The translations under genes were made by a program, and so were the position numbers. Shown here in pieces: positions 8,827-18,188 of a stretch of DNA of 64,000 nucleotides; within the stretch, counting starts at the first letter, position 1, and every line of letters begins with the position of its first letter. The DNA lies in assembly GCA_943329075.2 (NCBI GenBank), contig CALQCM020000006.1:1-64000 (forward strand). The letters are read 5' to 3'. Source of the DNA: Chitinophaga pinensis. Its GTDB lineage: Bacteria > Pseudomonadota > Gammaproteobacteria > Burkholderiales > SG8-41. The notes beneath the pieces are model-generated. The model saw only the letters and a list, made by a program, of their open reading frames with translations, had not been told where the DNA came from and searched no databases.

Positions 8827-9789
8827 ATGAAACGAATCCTGCAATGCGCAACACTATTGTTTGCCGTCATCGGCACGGCGTTTGCCGCTGAATCCGATAA
8901 CTATCCGGTGCGGCCGATCCGCTTCATCGTGCCGTTCCCTGCGGGCAGCGCGCCCGATCACATCGCGCGCATCGTCAGCACACATATGCAGCAGACACTC
9001 GGCCAGACCATCGTCATCGACAACCGGCCCGGTGCGCAAAGCGTGATCGGTGCGATCGAAGCGAAAAACGCCACACCCGACGGCTATACCGTGTTTGCGG
9101 GCAGCAATACGGCGATGGCGGCCAATCCAAGCCTTTTCAAAAAACTGTCTTACGATCCGCTCAATGATTTCACGCCGGTGGCACGTTTCATCACTTCGGC
9201 ACTGATGCTGGTGGTGAAAGCCGATTTTCCGGCGCGCAATCTCACGGAGTTTGTCGCCTATGCCAAAGCGCGGCCGGGCCAGCTCTCCGCCGGCTATGCC
9301 TCGGCCGGCATGCAGGTGGGGCTTGCTGAACTGAAAACGCGCGCAGGCATTTCCGTCATTGAGGTGCCCTACAAAGGTGTGCCGCAGGCGGTGACCGATA
9401 TTCTTGGTGGCCAAATCACCTTCACTTTCGCCGATTCTGCAGTGGCGATCACGCAGGCGCAGGGCGGACGCATCCGCGTGCTGGCCGTCACCACCAAAGC
9501 GCGTTCGACATTGGTTCCAGACCTGCCAGCGATGTCGGAAGAAATTCCCGGCTTCGACATCAGCGTGTGGAACGGCATCTTCGCGCGCACCGGAACACCG
9601 CGCGCGGTCATCGAAAAACTTCATGCGGCCGCGAACAAAGCCATCGCCGCGCCCGACGTCATTGCGAAACTCAACGCCGTCGGTCAGGAACCCGGGCCGA
9701 TGAGCATTGAAGAATTCCGCGCCTTTCAGGTTGCTGAAATCAAAAAGTGGGCCGCGCAAATTAAACTTGCCGGGATACAGCCGGAGTAA
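8827..9789 (+). CDS. Bug3: TctC/Bug-family periplasmic receptor
   Basis: A 320-residue receptor. The signal peptide is cut near GTAFAA, then YPVRPIRFIVPFPAGS, DNRPGAQS (not the usual GAGG), PDGYT, VPYKGVP and the AExxG position replaced by SEEIPGF. It starts 8 bases after the CocE stop codon with a GAGGG site, so it is translationally close to that gene, and it is followed 14 bases later by the asparaginase-like gene. This is the second receptor in one four-gene operon, unusual for a single-ligand system. Confidence 0.93.
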   Translation: MKRILQCATLLFAVIGTAFAAESDNYPVRPIRFIVPFPAGSAPDHIARIVSTHMQQTLGQTIVIDNRPGAQSVIGAIEAKNATPDGYTVFAGSNTAMAANPSLFKKLSYDPLNDFTPVARFITSALMLVVKADFPARNLTEFVAYAKARPGQLSAGYASAGMQVGLAELKTRAGISVIEVPYKGVPQAVTDILGGQITFTFADSAVAITQAQGGRIRVLAVTTKARSTLVPDLPAMSEEIPGFDISVWNGIFARTGTPRAVIEKLHAAANKAIAAPDVIAKLNAVGQEPGPMSIEEFRAFQVAEIKKWAAQIKLAGIQPE

Positions 9790-9803
9790 GCGGCACGCTC
9801 GCC

Positions 9804-11516
9804 ATGCCATCATCACCACGCAAGCGTATCGTCATTTTTTCCGGGCCGACGGCCACGGTGCAGAACACCGTCCCGCTGGTCACGAGCAACAAGGCGCGCG
9901 CGAAACACGGGCTGCCGCTGCTGAAACACGCCGATGGCACGCCGCTGCGTTCCGACGGCCTGCGGCCGCAACGACTCGCCGCACCGGTCACCGTTTACGT
10001 GCGTCAATTCAGCGCGCATCCGCTCGAACGCGACGCGGCGGAACTCTATGCGCAGCCCGATGGCTACATCGACGCCCAGGGAAACTTCAATCGTGCGCGC
10101 AGTAGTGCGGGCGACGTGCCGGTATACGAAGTCACACTGCAACCCGATGACGGCCTCTACCAATTGCCCTATATGGCGCGTCAGGCCGACGGCAAGGCCT
10201 GGGAGGATGACGCCGCGCATCCCGGCGCGCCGGAACATCTCGCGCGCCAGCCGTTTTATCCGGACGCCTCGCGGCTCTTCGAGGAAATCGATCGCTTCGG
10301 TCTCGGTGAGGTCAGCGGCCTGAACAATCTGCTCGCTGCGAAAGCCGATTACGATTTCCTGCGCGTTGTGCCCTCTGCGGGTTACAAAAAGGGCCTGCCG
10401 GCGGCGGAACGGACCGATCTCGGCGAGGGCGATATCGCGCCGGAACGCATGGGTCACGAGTTTTTCAACTACCGCCCCTTCCACCTGTGGCGCGATCCCC
10501 CGCGCGCCATGCTTGCACGGGTCGCGAATACCGTGCAGGCGGCGATGGACAGCGGCAAATACGCCGGTGCGATCTGGCTCGAAGGCAGTCCGAATATCGA
10601 AGAAACCCTGACGTGGATGAACCTGCTGATCGACACCACGCTACCGATCTGCGGCAACTCATCGCAGCGCCCGCACGGCAGCATCGGCAACGACGGCGAC
10701 CACAATGTGGTTGATGCGGTGGAATGGATTTTGTCGGACGCATGGAAAGATACGGACGGCGGCAACGCCGCCGGCGTGGTTGCCGTGCTTGATCAGCTGA
10801 TTTACGCGGCGCGCGACGTGCAGAAGGCGGACGCGCGTCCCGGCGGCTACACGGCCACCGGCGGACACGGCGGCATCATCGGCAGCATGGGACACGCGCC
10901 CGGCGGGCCGGTGTTGACCTACATTCCGGCACGTCGGCACACCCATCGCTCGGCGGTAAATTTGCGCCGTCTGCCGCAGACCGTTTCCGGCGTCAAACGC
11001 ATCAATGGCGTCACGATGCCGGTCACCGTGCAAATCAAGGACGACACGGGCTGGCTGCTGCCATCAGCGCTGCCGCAAATCCGTTTTGCAAAGACTGCGC
11101 GTTATCTGCCGGACGGCGCGGAACTCGACGGCGACAATGAAGTCGAGATCCATGCGCGCATTGATAAAAATCTCGCGGAGGAACCGCTCGCCGGTTTTGT
11201 TGCGGAAGGTCAGGCCGGCAATGCCAAACTGGCACGGCCGCTGGATGCTGCATTAACGGAAGCGGTATTCAGCGGCATGCCGGTCGTGCGCGTGGGCCGT
11301 GGCAATGCCGAGGGCATCATTCCCCGCACCCGCGACGGACTGACCATCGGCGGCAACAACCTCACCGCCAACAAAGCACGAATTCTTCTGACCGCCTGCC
11401 TGCTGAAGTTCGGTGCGTTGCCGCCGGCCGCAGATGCAAAAAATCCGACGGCAGAGGAAATCAACGCAGTCAAACAGAAAGTCGCCGAGTATCAGGCGAT
11501 CTTCGACACGCACTAA
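9804..11516 (+). CDS. asparaginase-superfamily protein with altered catalytic pair
   Basis: A 570-residue protein, far longer than bacterial asparaginases (~330). By eye the E. coli type II landmarks are recoverable. The first nucleophile region reads FSGPTAT (Thr16 kept). The HGTDTMEET block reads EGSPNIEET, so the second catalytic Thr-Asp pair becomes Ser-Pro. The downstream Lys is kept in RDVQKAD, and SADGPFN reads GNDGDHN. The C-terminal domain keeps VVRVGRGN and NNLTANKARILL. An insertion of roughly 200 residues separates the first and second active-site blocks. No signal peptide, so it is cytoplasmic. It is the last gene of the Bug2 operon. Hydrolysis of an amide other than free asparagine is possible; loss of activity cannot be excluded. 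Confidence 0.75.
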   Translation: MPSSPRKRIVIFSGPTATVQNTVPLVTSNKARAKHGLPLLKHADGTPLRSDGLRPQRLAAPVTVYVRQFSAHPLERDAAELYAQPDGYIDAQGNFNRARSSAGDVPVYEVTLQPDDGLYQLPYMARQADGKAWEDDAAHPGAPEHLARQPFYPDASRLFEEIDRFGLGEVSGLNNLLAAKADYDFLRVVPSAGYKKGLPAAERTDLGEGDIAPERMGHEFFNYRPFHLWRDPPRAMLARVANTVQAAMDSGKYAGAIWLEGSPNIEETLTWMNLLIDTTLPICGNSSQRPHGSIGNDGDHNVVDAVEWILSDAWKDTDGGNAAGVVAVLDQLIYAARDVQKADARPGGYTATGGHGGIIGSMGHAPGGPVLTYIPARRHTHRSAVNLRRLPQTVSGVKRINGVTMPVTVQIKDDTGWLLPSALPQIRFAKTARYLPDGAELDGDNEVEIHARIDKNLAEEPLAGFVAEGQAGNAKLARPLDAALTEAVFSGMPVVRVGRGNAEGIIPRTRDGLTIGGNNLTANKARILLTACLLKFGALPPAADAKNPTAEEINAVKQKVAEYQAIFDTH

Positions 11517-11524
11517 GCTTCGAT

Positions 11525-12979
11525 TTAACCGGCCTTTTGTTTGACAAACGCGCCGGCGTTGCACCCCGCCACGCGCCCTGTCGCCAGCGCTGGCGCGAGT
11601 CCGCCCGCGTATTCGTAGTGGCTGATGTTGCCGACGTCACAGCCGGCGGCATACAAACCTTCGATCACCGTCTGCCGGTATTCAACGCCGATGCGTTTGA
11701 CCTGCGAGTCTGAATCATCGAGCGCGCGTTCGGCCGGCACATTGGCGAGCACCGAACTGCTGGCGGTGCGCCGCACAACGCGGCCGTGGTTATCGATTGC
11801 GAGGCCGCCCATGGTAAACGTGATCGAGGCCTTCACCGCAATCGCGTAAAATGGCCCATGCACCAGCGGCAAGCGATGCAGTTTGCGCGGTGGCAACAAG
11901 TCATCGCCGCGACCGCTTTGCAGCAGTTGATTGAATTCGGTGAGTTCGCGCAACACACGCGGCTCGGGAATGCCGAAGGCAGAGAGTTTTTTGCACAGCT
12001 CTTCAATCGTGTCGGCCACCACCACCGGCGCGCCCGCTTTTTTGGCGCGATCGACAATCACGCGCGTCACCACTTTCGATGCGTGCATGTCTTTTGAATC
12101 ATAGAGCTCGTGATCGATGATATAGAAGCCGCGGCCTTCGGGCTGATGGATCAGGCTTTGATTGAGCGTGTCTTCTGAACCGCCGATCGATTCATCGCAG
12201 AATCGTTCACCGCACAGATTGATCGCAACCGCTTTCTGCCCGTAGTGCTGGCTGACGTCGCGGAATTCCCATTTGGAGAAGCGCGCCGGCGGTGCCGCCA
12301 GCGCGTGGCCGTAAATGTTGTGCATGCCGGGTGACGCCGCGGCGCCGATCTGCGTGGCAGCGAGAAAGGCGTCACCTGTGCTCCACGGGTTGGAGCGCAG
12401 ATAAAGATTGCTCGGGTTTTTCAGCACGTAGCGCGCGAGCAATTCGCTGTTGCCCTGAAAGCCCCCGGTGGCGAGCACTACCGCACGCGCCGCTTCGTCC
12501 GTGACGCGATCGTCGCGTGCGATGCGCACACCGCGGATGGCGCCATTGTCGGTAATCAGTGAATCTAGCGGCGACTCCAGACGCAAATCACCACCGAGCT
12601 CGACAAACCGCTTGCCGAGCGCTTCGATCGCCTGCGGCGGTTGCATCTGACGACCGAGCCCGAAGTCTTCATGACAGCGCTGATCGGGGCCGAGATCAAC
12701 GCCCTGTGTCGCCAGCCAGGTGCGCGCGGCGTCAATGTTTTCGTGAATCATCCACTGGATCATCGCATCGCCGTTTGGAATGTCGGCGCGCATGCGATCG
12801 TAATCAGCGTAGGTCCAGATCATGCCGCCGGAGAGGATGGCGTTGCCGCCGAGTTCAGCGCCCTTCTCCAGCAGCGTGACCGGCACACCCGCTTCCAGCG
12901 CACTGATTGCCGCAGTGAGACCCGAGAGACCGCCGCCGCAGATGACGACGCGGTTTGCATCTACATGCTTGCTTGCCAT
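11525..12979 (-). CDS. FAD-dependent oxidoreductase (fumarate reductase/ketosteroid dehydrogenase type)
   Basis: A 484-residue flavoprotein. The N-terminal dinucleotide fold reads VICGGGLSGLTAA at about 12-24, followed by LLEKG and GGNAILSGG. The C-terminal half has GGLAID and closes with YEYAGGLAPALATG, the FAD-binding end of the FAD_binding_2 family (fumarate reductase, tricarballylate dehydrogenase, 3-ketosteroid dehydrogenase). There is no signal peptide or haem motif, so it is probably a soluble cytoplasmic dehydrogenase. It is last in a minus-strand operon after Bug4 (27-base gap), which makes an unsaturated or tricarboxylic acid a reasonable guess for substrate. Convergent with the asparaginase-like gene, 8 bases apart. 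Confidence 0.87.
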   Translation of the reverse strand: MASKHVDANRVVICGGGLSGLTAAISALEAGVPVTLLEKGAELGGNAILSGGMIWTYADYDRMRADIPNGDAMIQWMIHENIDAARTWLATQGVDLGPDQRCHEDFGLGRQMQPPQAIEALGKRFVELGGDLRLESPLDSLITDNGAIRGVRIARDDRVTDEAARAVVLATGGFQGNSELLARYVLKNPSNLYLRSNPWSTGDAFLAATQIGAAASPGMHNIYGHALAAPPARFSKWEFRDVSQHYGQKAVAINLCGERFCDESIGGSEDTLNQSLIHQPEGRGFYIIDHELYDSKDMHASKVVTRVIVDRAKKAGAPVVVADTIEELCKKLSAFGIPEPRVLRELTEFNQLLQSGRGDDLLPPRKLHRLPLVHGPFYAIAVKASITFTMGGLAIDNHGRVVRRTASSSVLANVPAERALDDSDSQVKRIGVEYRQTVIEGLYAAGCDVGNISHYEYAGGLAPALATGRVAGCNAGAFVKQKAG

Positions 12980-13006
12980 TACAAAAGCCCTTTGTGCGTT
13001 GACGTC

Positions 13007-13975
13007 TTACTCGCGTTGAATACCGGCGTCCTTGATCAGCTTGATCATGCTGGCGACGTCTTGTTTGATCTGATTGTCGAACTCTTCGGGTGTGGTAGTG
13101 CGCGGTGTTGCGCCCTGCGACGCGAGGTTCTCCTTGACGTCCGGCAGCGCAAGCACGCGCACAATCTCCTTCGCCAGTTTGTCCTTGATCGGTTTCGGCG
13201 TATTGGCCGGCGCGAGCACGCCGTACCATGGGCTGAAATCAAAACCCGGCAGTCCCGCCTCGGCCAGCGCCGGCACATCGGGCAGCGCGGCAGTGCGATT
13301 TTTAGTGCCCACCGCCAGCGCAACGATTTTTTCCGCTTTGATCAACGACACGGCGGCAGTCAGCGATGCAAACACATATTGCACGCTGCCACCGATGGTA
13401 CCGGTCAGTGCTTCAGCCATACCCTTGAACGGCACGTGCACGACCTTGATGCCTGCCGCGAGGTTGAAGAGTTCCGCATTGATGAAGGCCGAACTGCCAA
13501 CGCCGGCCGATGCGTAATTCATCTGCCCCGATTTGGCTTTCGCCAGATCGATGAGTTCGCGCACCGTCTTTACGCGCAATGACGGCGCCACCACCAGCAC
13601 CTGCGGCACGTCGGCGACGACGCTGATGCCGGCAAAATCCTTCAGCGTGTCGTAAGACAGCTTGGTGTGATAACCGGCGAGGAAGGCGTGGCCAATCGAC
13701 ACCATCACCAGCGCATAACCATCGGCCGGCGAACGCGCCAGCACTTCGGAGGCCAGAATGCCGGCGGCACCGGCACGGTTGTCGATGACCACACTCTGCC
13801 CGAGGCCGGTCGACATCTTCTGGCCGAGCAATCGCGCCAGCACATCGGTGCCACTGCCCGGCGGATAACCAACCAGCATGCGGATCGGTTTGGACGGATA
13901 GTTGTCCTGCGCAAACGCGGCGCCCGCGCACAACAACGCGCACGCCCCCACACTGACGATTCTGTTCGCCTTCAT
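13007..13975 (-). CDS. Bug4: TctC/Bug-family periplasmic receptor
   Basis: A 322-residue receptor: signal peptide ending near GAAFAQ, YPSKPIRMLVGYPPGSGTD, DNRAGAAG, PADGYA, VPFKGMAE and APANTPKP. The start at 13975 follows GGGAGGAG; an upstream in-frame ATG at 14011 lacks support. It lies between Bug5 (50-base gap) and the FAD dehydrogenase, so two receptors share this operon. Confidence 0.93.
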   Translation of the reverse strand: MKANRIVSVGACALLCAGAAFAQDNYPSKPIRMLVGYPPGSGTDVLARLLGQKMSTGLGQSVVIDNRAGAAGILASEVLARSPADGYALVMVSIGHAFLAGYHTKLSYDTLKDFAGISVVADVPQVLVVAPSLRVKTVRELIDLAKAKSGQMNYASAGVGSSAFINAELFNLAAGIKVVHVPFKGMAEALTGTIGGSVQYVFASLTAAVSLIKAEKIVALAVGTKNRTAALPDVPALAEAGLPGFDFSPWYGVLAPANTPKPIKDKLAKEIVRVLALPDVKENLASQGATPRTTTPEEFDNQIKQDVASMIKLIKDAGIQRE

Positions 13976-14025
13976 TGCTTCTCCTCCCTCGTTGGACTGC
14001 GCAGTCGCCATTGCGGCGCCGCCGT

Positions 14026-15006
14026 TTATTGTTTCAAACCGAACTTTTCAACCACCAGCTTTTCCGCAGCATACTGCTCGCGCACCCACTTCGTATAGTC
14101 CGCGGTATTGAGGTAACTCAGCACAAGGTCGTAACGTTCGACGGTCTTCAGAAACTCCGGATCGTCGAGCGCCTTGCGGAAGGCGTCGTGCAGGATTTTC
14201 ACCACCTTCGGGTCCATGCCTTTGGGGCCGCCGATGCCGTACGATGAGCTCGCATTGACGTCATAGCCCTGCTCTTTCGAGGTTGGGATGTCGGGCCAGC
14301 GCTTCAGACGGTTGGAACCGAAGATGCCCAGCACGCGGATCTTGCCGCTATCCACCAGCGGTGCCCAGTGCACCGAACTCGCCGACACATCGATGTGGCC
14401 GCCGATCAGCGCATTCAGCATATCGCCGGAAACACGGATCGGCACGTGCACCAGCTTGATGCCGGCGCGCAGCGCCAGCTCTTCCATCGTCATGTGCATG
14501 GTCACACCCACGCCGGAGCTGGCGTAGGTGAGCTTGCCCTGGTTGGCCTTTGCGTCTTTGACGAAATCGGTGATGTTGCGGTACGGCGATTCATTACGCG
14601 CGATCAGTGCGTAGGTGTAATCGACGACGCGGATGATCCACGTGAAGTCGTTGATGACGTCGAACTCGGTTTTCTGGATGTGCGGGATGCGCAGGATGGG
14701 CTGCGGCATCTGCGACAACATATAGCCGTCGGACTTGCCGCTGTTCAACATGAGCGTCGGCGCCAGCGCGCCGCCGGCACCGGGCTTGTCTTCAACGACG
14801 ATTTTCTTGCCGAGCGTTTTGCTGGCGGTATCGGCCAGTGCGCGCAACAGCACGGCACTGCTGCTGCCGGGCGAATAGGCGTGCAGCAGCGTAATGTTTT
14901 TTTCCGGGAAGTTCTGCGCTGCCGCCGGCATCGCCGCCGCGCACAGCGCAAGTGCCGCAAGCCGCATAAACATGGCAATACGCGTTACGTTCGTTTTAAT
15001 TTGCAT
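14026..15006 (-). CDS. Bug5: divergent TctC-like periplasmic receptor
   Basis: A 326-residue receptor with signal peptide (cut near PAAAQ). It belongs to the same superfamily but departs from the other copies. The first strand reads ITLLHAYSPGSSS instead of VPFPPGG, DNR is EDKPGAGG, PDGYT is SDGYM, and the VPYKG loop is VPIRVSG. A change at so many ligand-proximal positions suggests a different ligand class. The ATG at 15006 follows only a weak GGAAAACC; ATGs a few codons downstream are possible. It starts 34 bases after the MDR reductase stop. Confidence 0.88.
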   Translation of the reverse strand: MQIKTNVTRIAMFMRLAALALCAAAMPAAAQNFPEKNITLLHAYSPGSSSAVLLRALADTASKTLGKKIVVEDKPGAGGALAPTLMLNSGKSDGYMLSQMPQPILRIPHIQKTEFDVINDFTWIIRVVDYTYALIARNESPYRNITDFVKDAKANQGKLTYASSGVGVTMHMTMEELALRAGIKLVHVPIRVSGDMLNALIGGHIDVSASSVHWAPLVDSGKIRVLGIFGSNRLKRWPDIPTSKEQGYDVNASSSYGIGGPKGMDPKVVKILHDAFRKALDDPEFLKTVERYDLVLSYLNTADYTKWVREQYAAEKLVVEKFGLKQ

Positions 15007-15040
15007 GAGGTTTTCCGTTGAATTTACACCGCGCGCCATT

Positions 15041-16012
15041 TTACGGTGCGCGCAGGATGATCTTGCCGACCTGCGCGTTCGACAGCATGCGGTCGCGCGC
15101 CGCCGGCAGTGCGCCGAATTCGAACACCGTGTCGACCACCGGCACGATACGCCCGTCGGCCAGCCCCGGCAGAATGTCGCGGATCAAACCGCGCACCATC
15201 TGCGCGCGCTGCTCGGGCGTGGTGTGGCGGTTCGACACGCCGTAGAGTTCCCAGCGGTTGGCATGCAGTTGCGCGATGTCGATTTCGCATTTTGTCACGC
15301 CGTCGGTCGTGCTGACAGTGGCGAAGCGGCCCTGATAAGCGAGCGCGCGCAGGCATTCGCCGAAGAGGCTGCCGCCGACGCCGTTGACGATGACATTGGC
15401 ACCCGCGCCGCCGGTGATTTTTTTCACCGCGTCGGCAAAATCGGCCTGGCGTGTGGCGATGCCCGCATCGAGCCCGAGGCGCTGCAGGCGGTCGAGCTTT
15501 TCGCGGGAACCCGACGTGCCGATAACGTGCGCGCCCAGCAGCTTCGCCGTCTGCATGCAGGCCACGCCGACGCCCGACGACACTGCGGTCGCCAGCAGCC
15601 ATTCACCTTCCTTGATGCGACCGCGCCGGATCAGCATGTCGTGTGTAACAAGGAACACCAGCGGCACGCCGGCGGCCTGCTCCCAGCTCAGGCGGCGCGG
15701 CACCGGGATCACCTCGGCCTCGCTCATCACTGCGAATTCTGAAAAGCCGCCGCGCACGCGGCCCATCACGCGGTCGCCGGTCTTGATCTTGAGGATGCCG
15801 GAACCCACCGCGTAAACCTCGCCGGCCGCTTCCTGGCCGCCGATTTTTTCGCCGCCGCCCTTGCCGTGATGGTTCAGACTGAATTCACCGCGGTTCAGCG
15901 CCGCCGCGCGCACGCGCACAATGACTTCGCCGGCCGCCGGCCGCGGCTCGGGCACATCGCGCATTTCGAGCACGAGTTGTGCGTTGTCTGTTTTGATCCA
16001 CCAGCTGTTCAT
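15041..16012 (-). CDS. MDR-family zinc-free oxidoreductase
   Basis: A 323-residue medium-chain reductase, GroES-like domain first, cofactor domain with VSSGVGVACMQTAKLLGA and GTSGSREKL. It is probably NADPH-dependent and acts on quinones or enoyl compounds. The ATG at 16012 follows GGTGGAG; a longer in-frame start at 16156 would overlap the terminator hairpin at 16146-16172 and is rejected. It is first in the operon MDR - Bug5 - Bug4 - FAD dehydrogenase, so two redox enzymes surround two receptors. Confidence 0.87.
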   Translation of the reverse strand: MNSWWIKTDNAQLVLEMRDVPEPRPAAGEVIVRVRAAALNRGEFSLNHHGKGGGEKIGGQEAAGEVYAVGSGILKIKTGDRVMGRVRGGFSEFAVMSEAEVIPVPRRLSWEQAAGVPLVFLVTHDMLIRRGRIKEGEWLLATAVSSGVGVACMQTAKLLGAHVIGTSGSREKLDRLQRLGLDAGIATRQADFADAVKKITGGAGANVIVNGVGGSLFGECLRALAYQGRFATVSTTDGVTKCEIDIAQLHANRWELYGVSNRHTTPEQRAQMVRGLIRDILPGLADGRIVPVVDTVFEFGALPAARDRMLSNAQVGKIILRAP

Positions 16013-16145
16013 TGCTGCTCCACCGTTGTTCTTTTGCGCATACGCGGAAATGCATGCCAGTTTTGCATAGAGGTTAAACCAGAAGCGGGATGGGGGGAAG
16101 GCGGTGCGCGCGTCCGCGCAGTCGCGCATCGGGCAATGGACAAAT

Positions 16146-16172
16146 AAAAACGCCACCCGAAAGTGGCGTTTT
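16146..16172 (-). terminator. Rho-independent terminator, usable on both strands
   Basis: The hairpin CGCCAC-CCGAAA-GTGGCG (16151-16168) is flanked by AAAAA on the left and TTTT on the right. On the minus strand it lies 20 bases past the stop codon of the metallo-hydrolase, whose operon it should end, separating it from the MDR gene at 16012. Confidence 0.85.
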
Positions 16173-16191
16173 CATCTTCAGCAGAATGCAA

Positions 16192-17079
16192 TCAGGTACC
16201 GCGCCCCCACAACCCGCAATAGCGCCGCGCAATCAGCGGCAACCCCGCCGCGTAGCCCGGCCAGCTCTGGTATTTCGACATCTTCAGTTCTTTCTCTGCC
16301 GGCTCCCAGCATTTGCCGTCCTGCGCCATGGTCTTCATCTCGGCCGACGCATCCTGCAGCAGTTGCAACTGGTCTTCCGCGTCCTTCTTGCTGCCAAGGC
16401 GGTCGTTGACGCCCGGGTGGCCGGGAATCAGGCGCTCCCAATCGAGTGCCAATACTTTTTTGATGAACTGCTCGGCTTCAAGCGGATAAAAGTCGATCAT
16501 GCCGCGGCCCGGCACCTGGCCGACCGGTATGGTGTCGACCACAAAAATGATCTTCTCTTTCGGCAGGTTCATCACCAGCGTCGAGTCGGAATGGTTAAGC
16601 CCCAGGTACCACAACTCAAGCGTGGTACCGCCGAGTTTGATGATGCGGCCCTTGTCGCTCACCGATTCGTCGGGCAGCACGGTGTGCGGGTCCTTCAGCA
16701 CCGAGAGCCTTTCCTTGACGCGTTGGTGCGCGATGATTTTCGCACCCGCATCCTTGAACGCCTTGCCGCCGGCGATATGGTCGAAATGGTGATGGCTGTA
16801 AATCAAATATTTGATCGGCTTGTCGGTGACCTTGCGGATTTCGTTGACGTAGTCCTGGCCGCCGGTCGGGCGACCATAGGCAACCGGGTCGGTGGCAATG
16901 ACGCCATCCCTGGTCACCACGAACATCGCCTGGTGTCCGCCGTTGCGGAACACGTAGACGTTGTCGGTACCCTCGACCTTGGTAGTCGCAATTTGCGGAC
17001 GCGCGGGTGCTTGTGCCTGCGCCCCTAACGACAGCGCAACAAGTGCTGCCCCGGCAATACAAGATGCAGTGCGTAACAT
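16192..17079 (-). CDS. exported MBL-fold metallo-hydrolase
   Basis: A 295-residue metallo-beta-lactamase-fold protein with a Sec signal (cut near LGAQAQ). The metal motif HHHFDH is at residues 96-101 (the HxHxDH pattern), with the later ligands in LNHSDS, VVDT and PGHPG. Both metal sites appear complete. Exported members include lactonases, SoxH/quinoprotein-relay proteins and aryl-ester hydrolases; I cannot choose between them. It ends the Bug6 operon, after the MDR gene (116-base gap), and is followed by a clear terminator. Confidence 0.85.
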   Translation of the reverse strand: MLRTASCIAGAALVALSLGAQAQAPARPQIATTKVEGTDNVYVFRNGGHQAMFVVTRDGVIATDPVAYGRPTGGQDYVNEIRKVTDKPIKYLIYSHHHFDHIAGGKAFKDAGAKIIAHQRVKERLSVLKDPHTVLPDESVSDKGRIIKLGGTTLELWYLGLNHSDSTLVMNLPKEKIIFVVDTIPVGQVPGRGMIDFYPLEAEQFIKKVLALDWERLIPGHPGVNDRLGSKKDAEDQLQLLQDASAEMKTMAQDGKCWEPAEKELKMSKYQSWPGYAAGLPLIARRYCGLWGRGT

Positions 17080-17195
17080 GATTTCTCCCCGATCAAAATG
17101 TTATGTAAACAGGATGGTCAGAACCGGCGCTATTCCATCATGCGCGCCGGCAGGGCGCAAGAAAAACCCCTATTCCAGCATGGCTATCGGCCGCA

Positions 17196-18188
17196 TCACG
17201 GCTTCATCAGCAGTTTGCCCATGACCTTGCCCGATTCAAACACACGGTGCGCGCGCGGCGCCTCGGCCAGTGGAATACGATCGTAGATCGGCACCCGGAT
17301 TTTGCCTTCGTGCAGCAGGCGAATCAGATCGAGCGTGCCGCGCGCGCGCAATTCCGGCCAATCGTCCAGCGTGTGCATGGTGAAGTAGCGAAACGCGCCG
17401 CTGCGCCACGGCGGCCGGTGGATGGACTCGATGATGTTGCCGCTGGCCATGCCTTCGAGCTGGCCGTAGAGCATCAGGAGACCAAAGCGTTCGAGGCATT
17501 TGAACAGCGTCGTCACCTGCGGGCCGCCAACGCAATCCATGATGATATCGACGCCACGACCGCCGGTGAGCCGCAGGGTTTCCTCGATCACATTCGACTG
17601 CGTGCGGTCGATGATCTCGTCGGCACCCTGTGCGCGCACGAAGGCCGCGCGCTCTGCGGAACTGGTCACCGCAATCACGCGCTTGCCGTAAACACGCGCC
17701 AGTTGCACCAGCGCCGAACCGACACCGCCGGCCGCTGCGAGCACCAGCACCGATTCGTATTGCAAGCCCTTCAAAGCGGAATTCAGCAGGTGCCACGCAA
17801 CCTGATAATTGGCGAGCCCCGCGACCTCGTCAAGGTCAACGCCATCGGGCACCGGATAAATGCGGTTTTCCGGGCCGGTAATGTATTCGGCGTAACAATT
17901 GGCGCGCTCCTTGAACTCGCGCGCACAGACAAATACTTTTTGGCCCACGCGCAGTTGGCTGCAACCGCTGCCGGTTTCGACCACGGTGCCGCTCATTTCG
18001 ATGCCGGGCACCAGCGGCAGCGGCGGCATCCACGCATACACGCCCTGCCGCACCAGCGTCTCCGGCATGCAGACGCCAATGGCATGCGCCTTCACCAGCA
18101 CTTCGCCGGGGCCGGCCTTGGGCGTCGGCAGTTCGACGTATTTCAGAACGTCCGGTCCGCCGGTTTCGGTCATCTGCACGGCTTTCAT
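17196..18188 (-). CDS. MDR-family NADPH:quinone-type dehydrogenase
   Basis: A 330-residue MDR protein with MKAVQMTETGGPDVL at the start (classic quinone reductase), AAAGGVGSALVQLARVYG for the cofactor and GGRGVDIIMDCVGG. Its ATG overlaps the stop of the Lin0512 gene by four bases (ATGA), so translation is probably coupled. In an operon with an acyl-CoA dehydrogenase, it could act as an enoyl reductase or dehydrogenase in the same pathway. Confidence 0.88.
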   Translation of the reverse strand: MKAVQMTETGGPDVLKYVELPTPKAGPGEVLVKAHAIGVCMPETLVRQGVYAWMPPLPLVPGIEMSGTVVETGSGCSQLRVGQKVFVCAREFKERANCYAEYITGPENRIYPVPDGVDLDEVAGLANYQVAWHLLNSALKGLQYESVLVLAAAGGVGSALVQLARVYGKRVIAVTSSAERAAFVRAQGADEIIDRTQSNVIEETLRLTGGRGVDIIMDCVGGPQVTTLFKCLERFGLLMLYGQLEGMASGNIIESIHRPPWRSGAFRYFTMHTLDDWPELRARGTLDLIRLLHEGKIRVPIYDRIPLAEAPRAHRVFESGKVMGKLLMKP

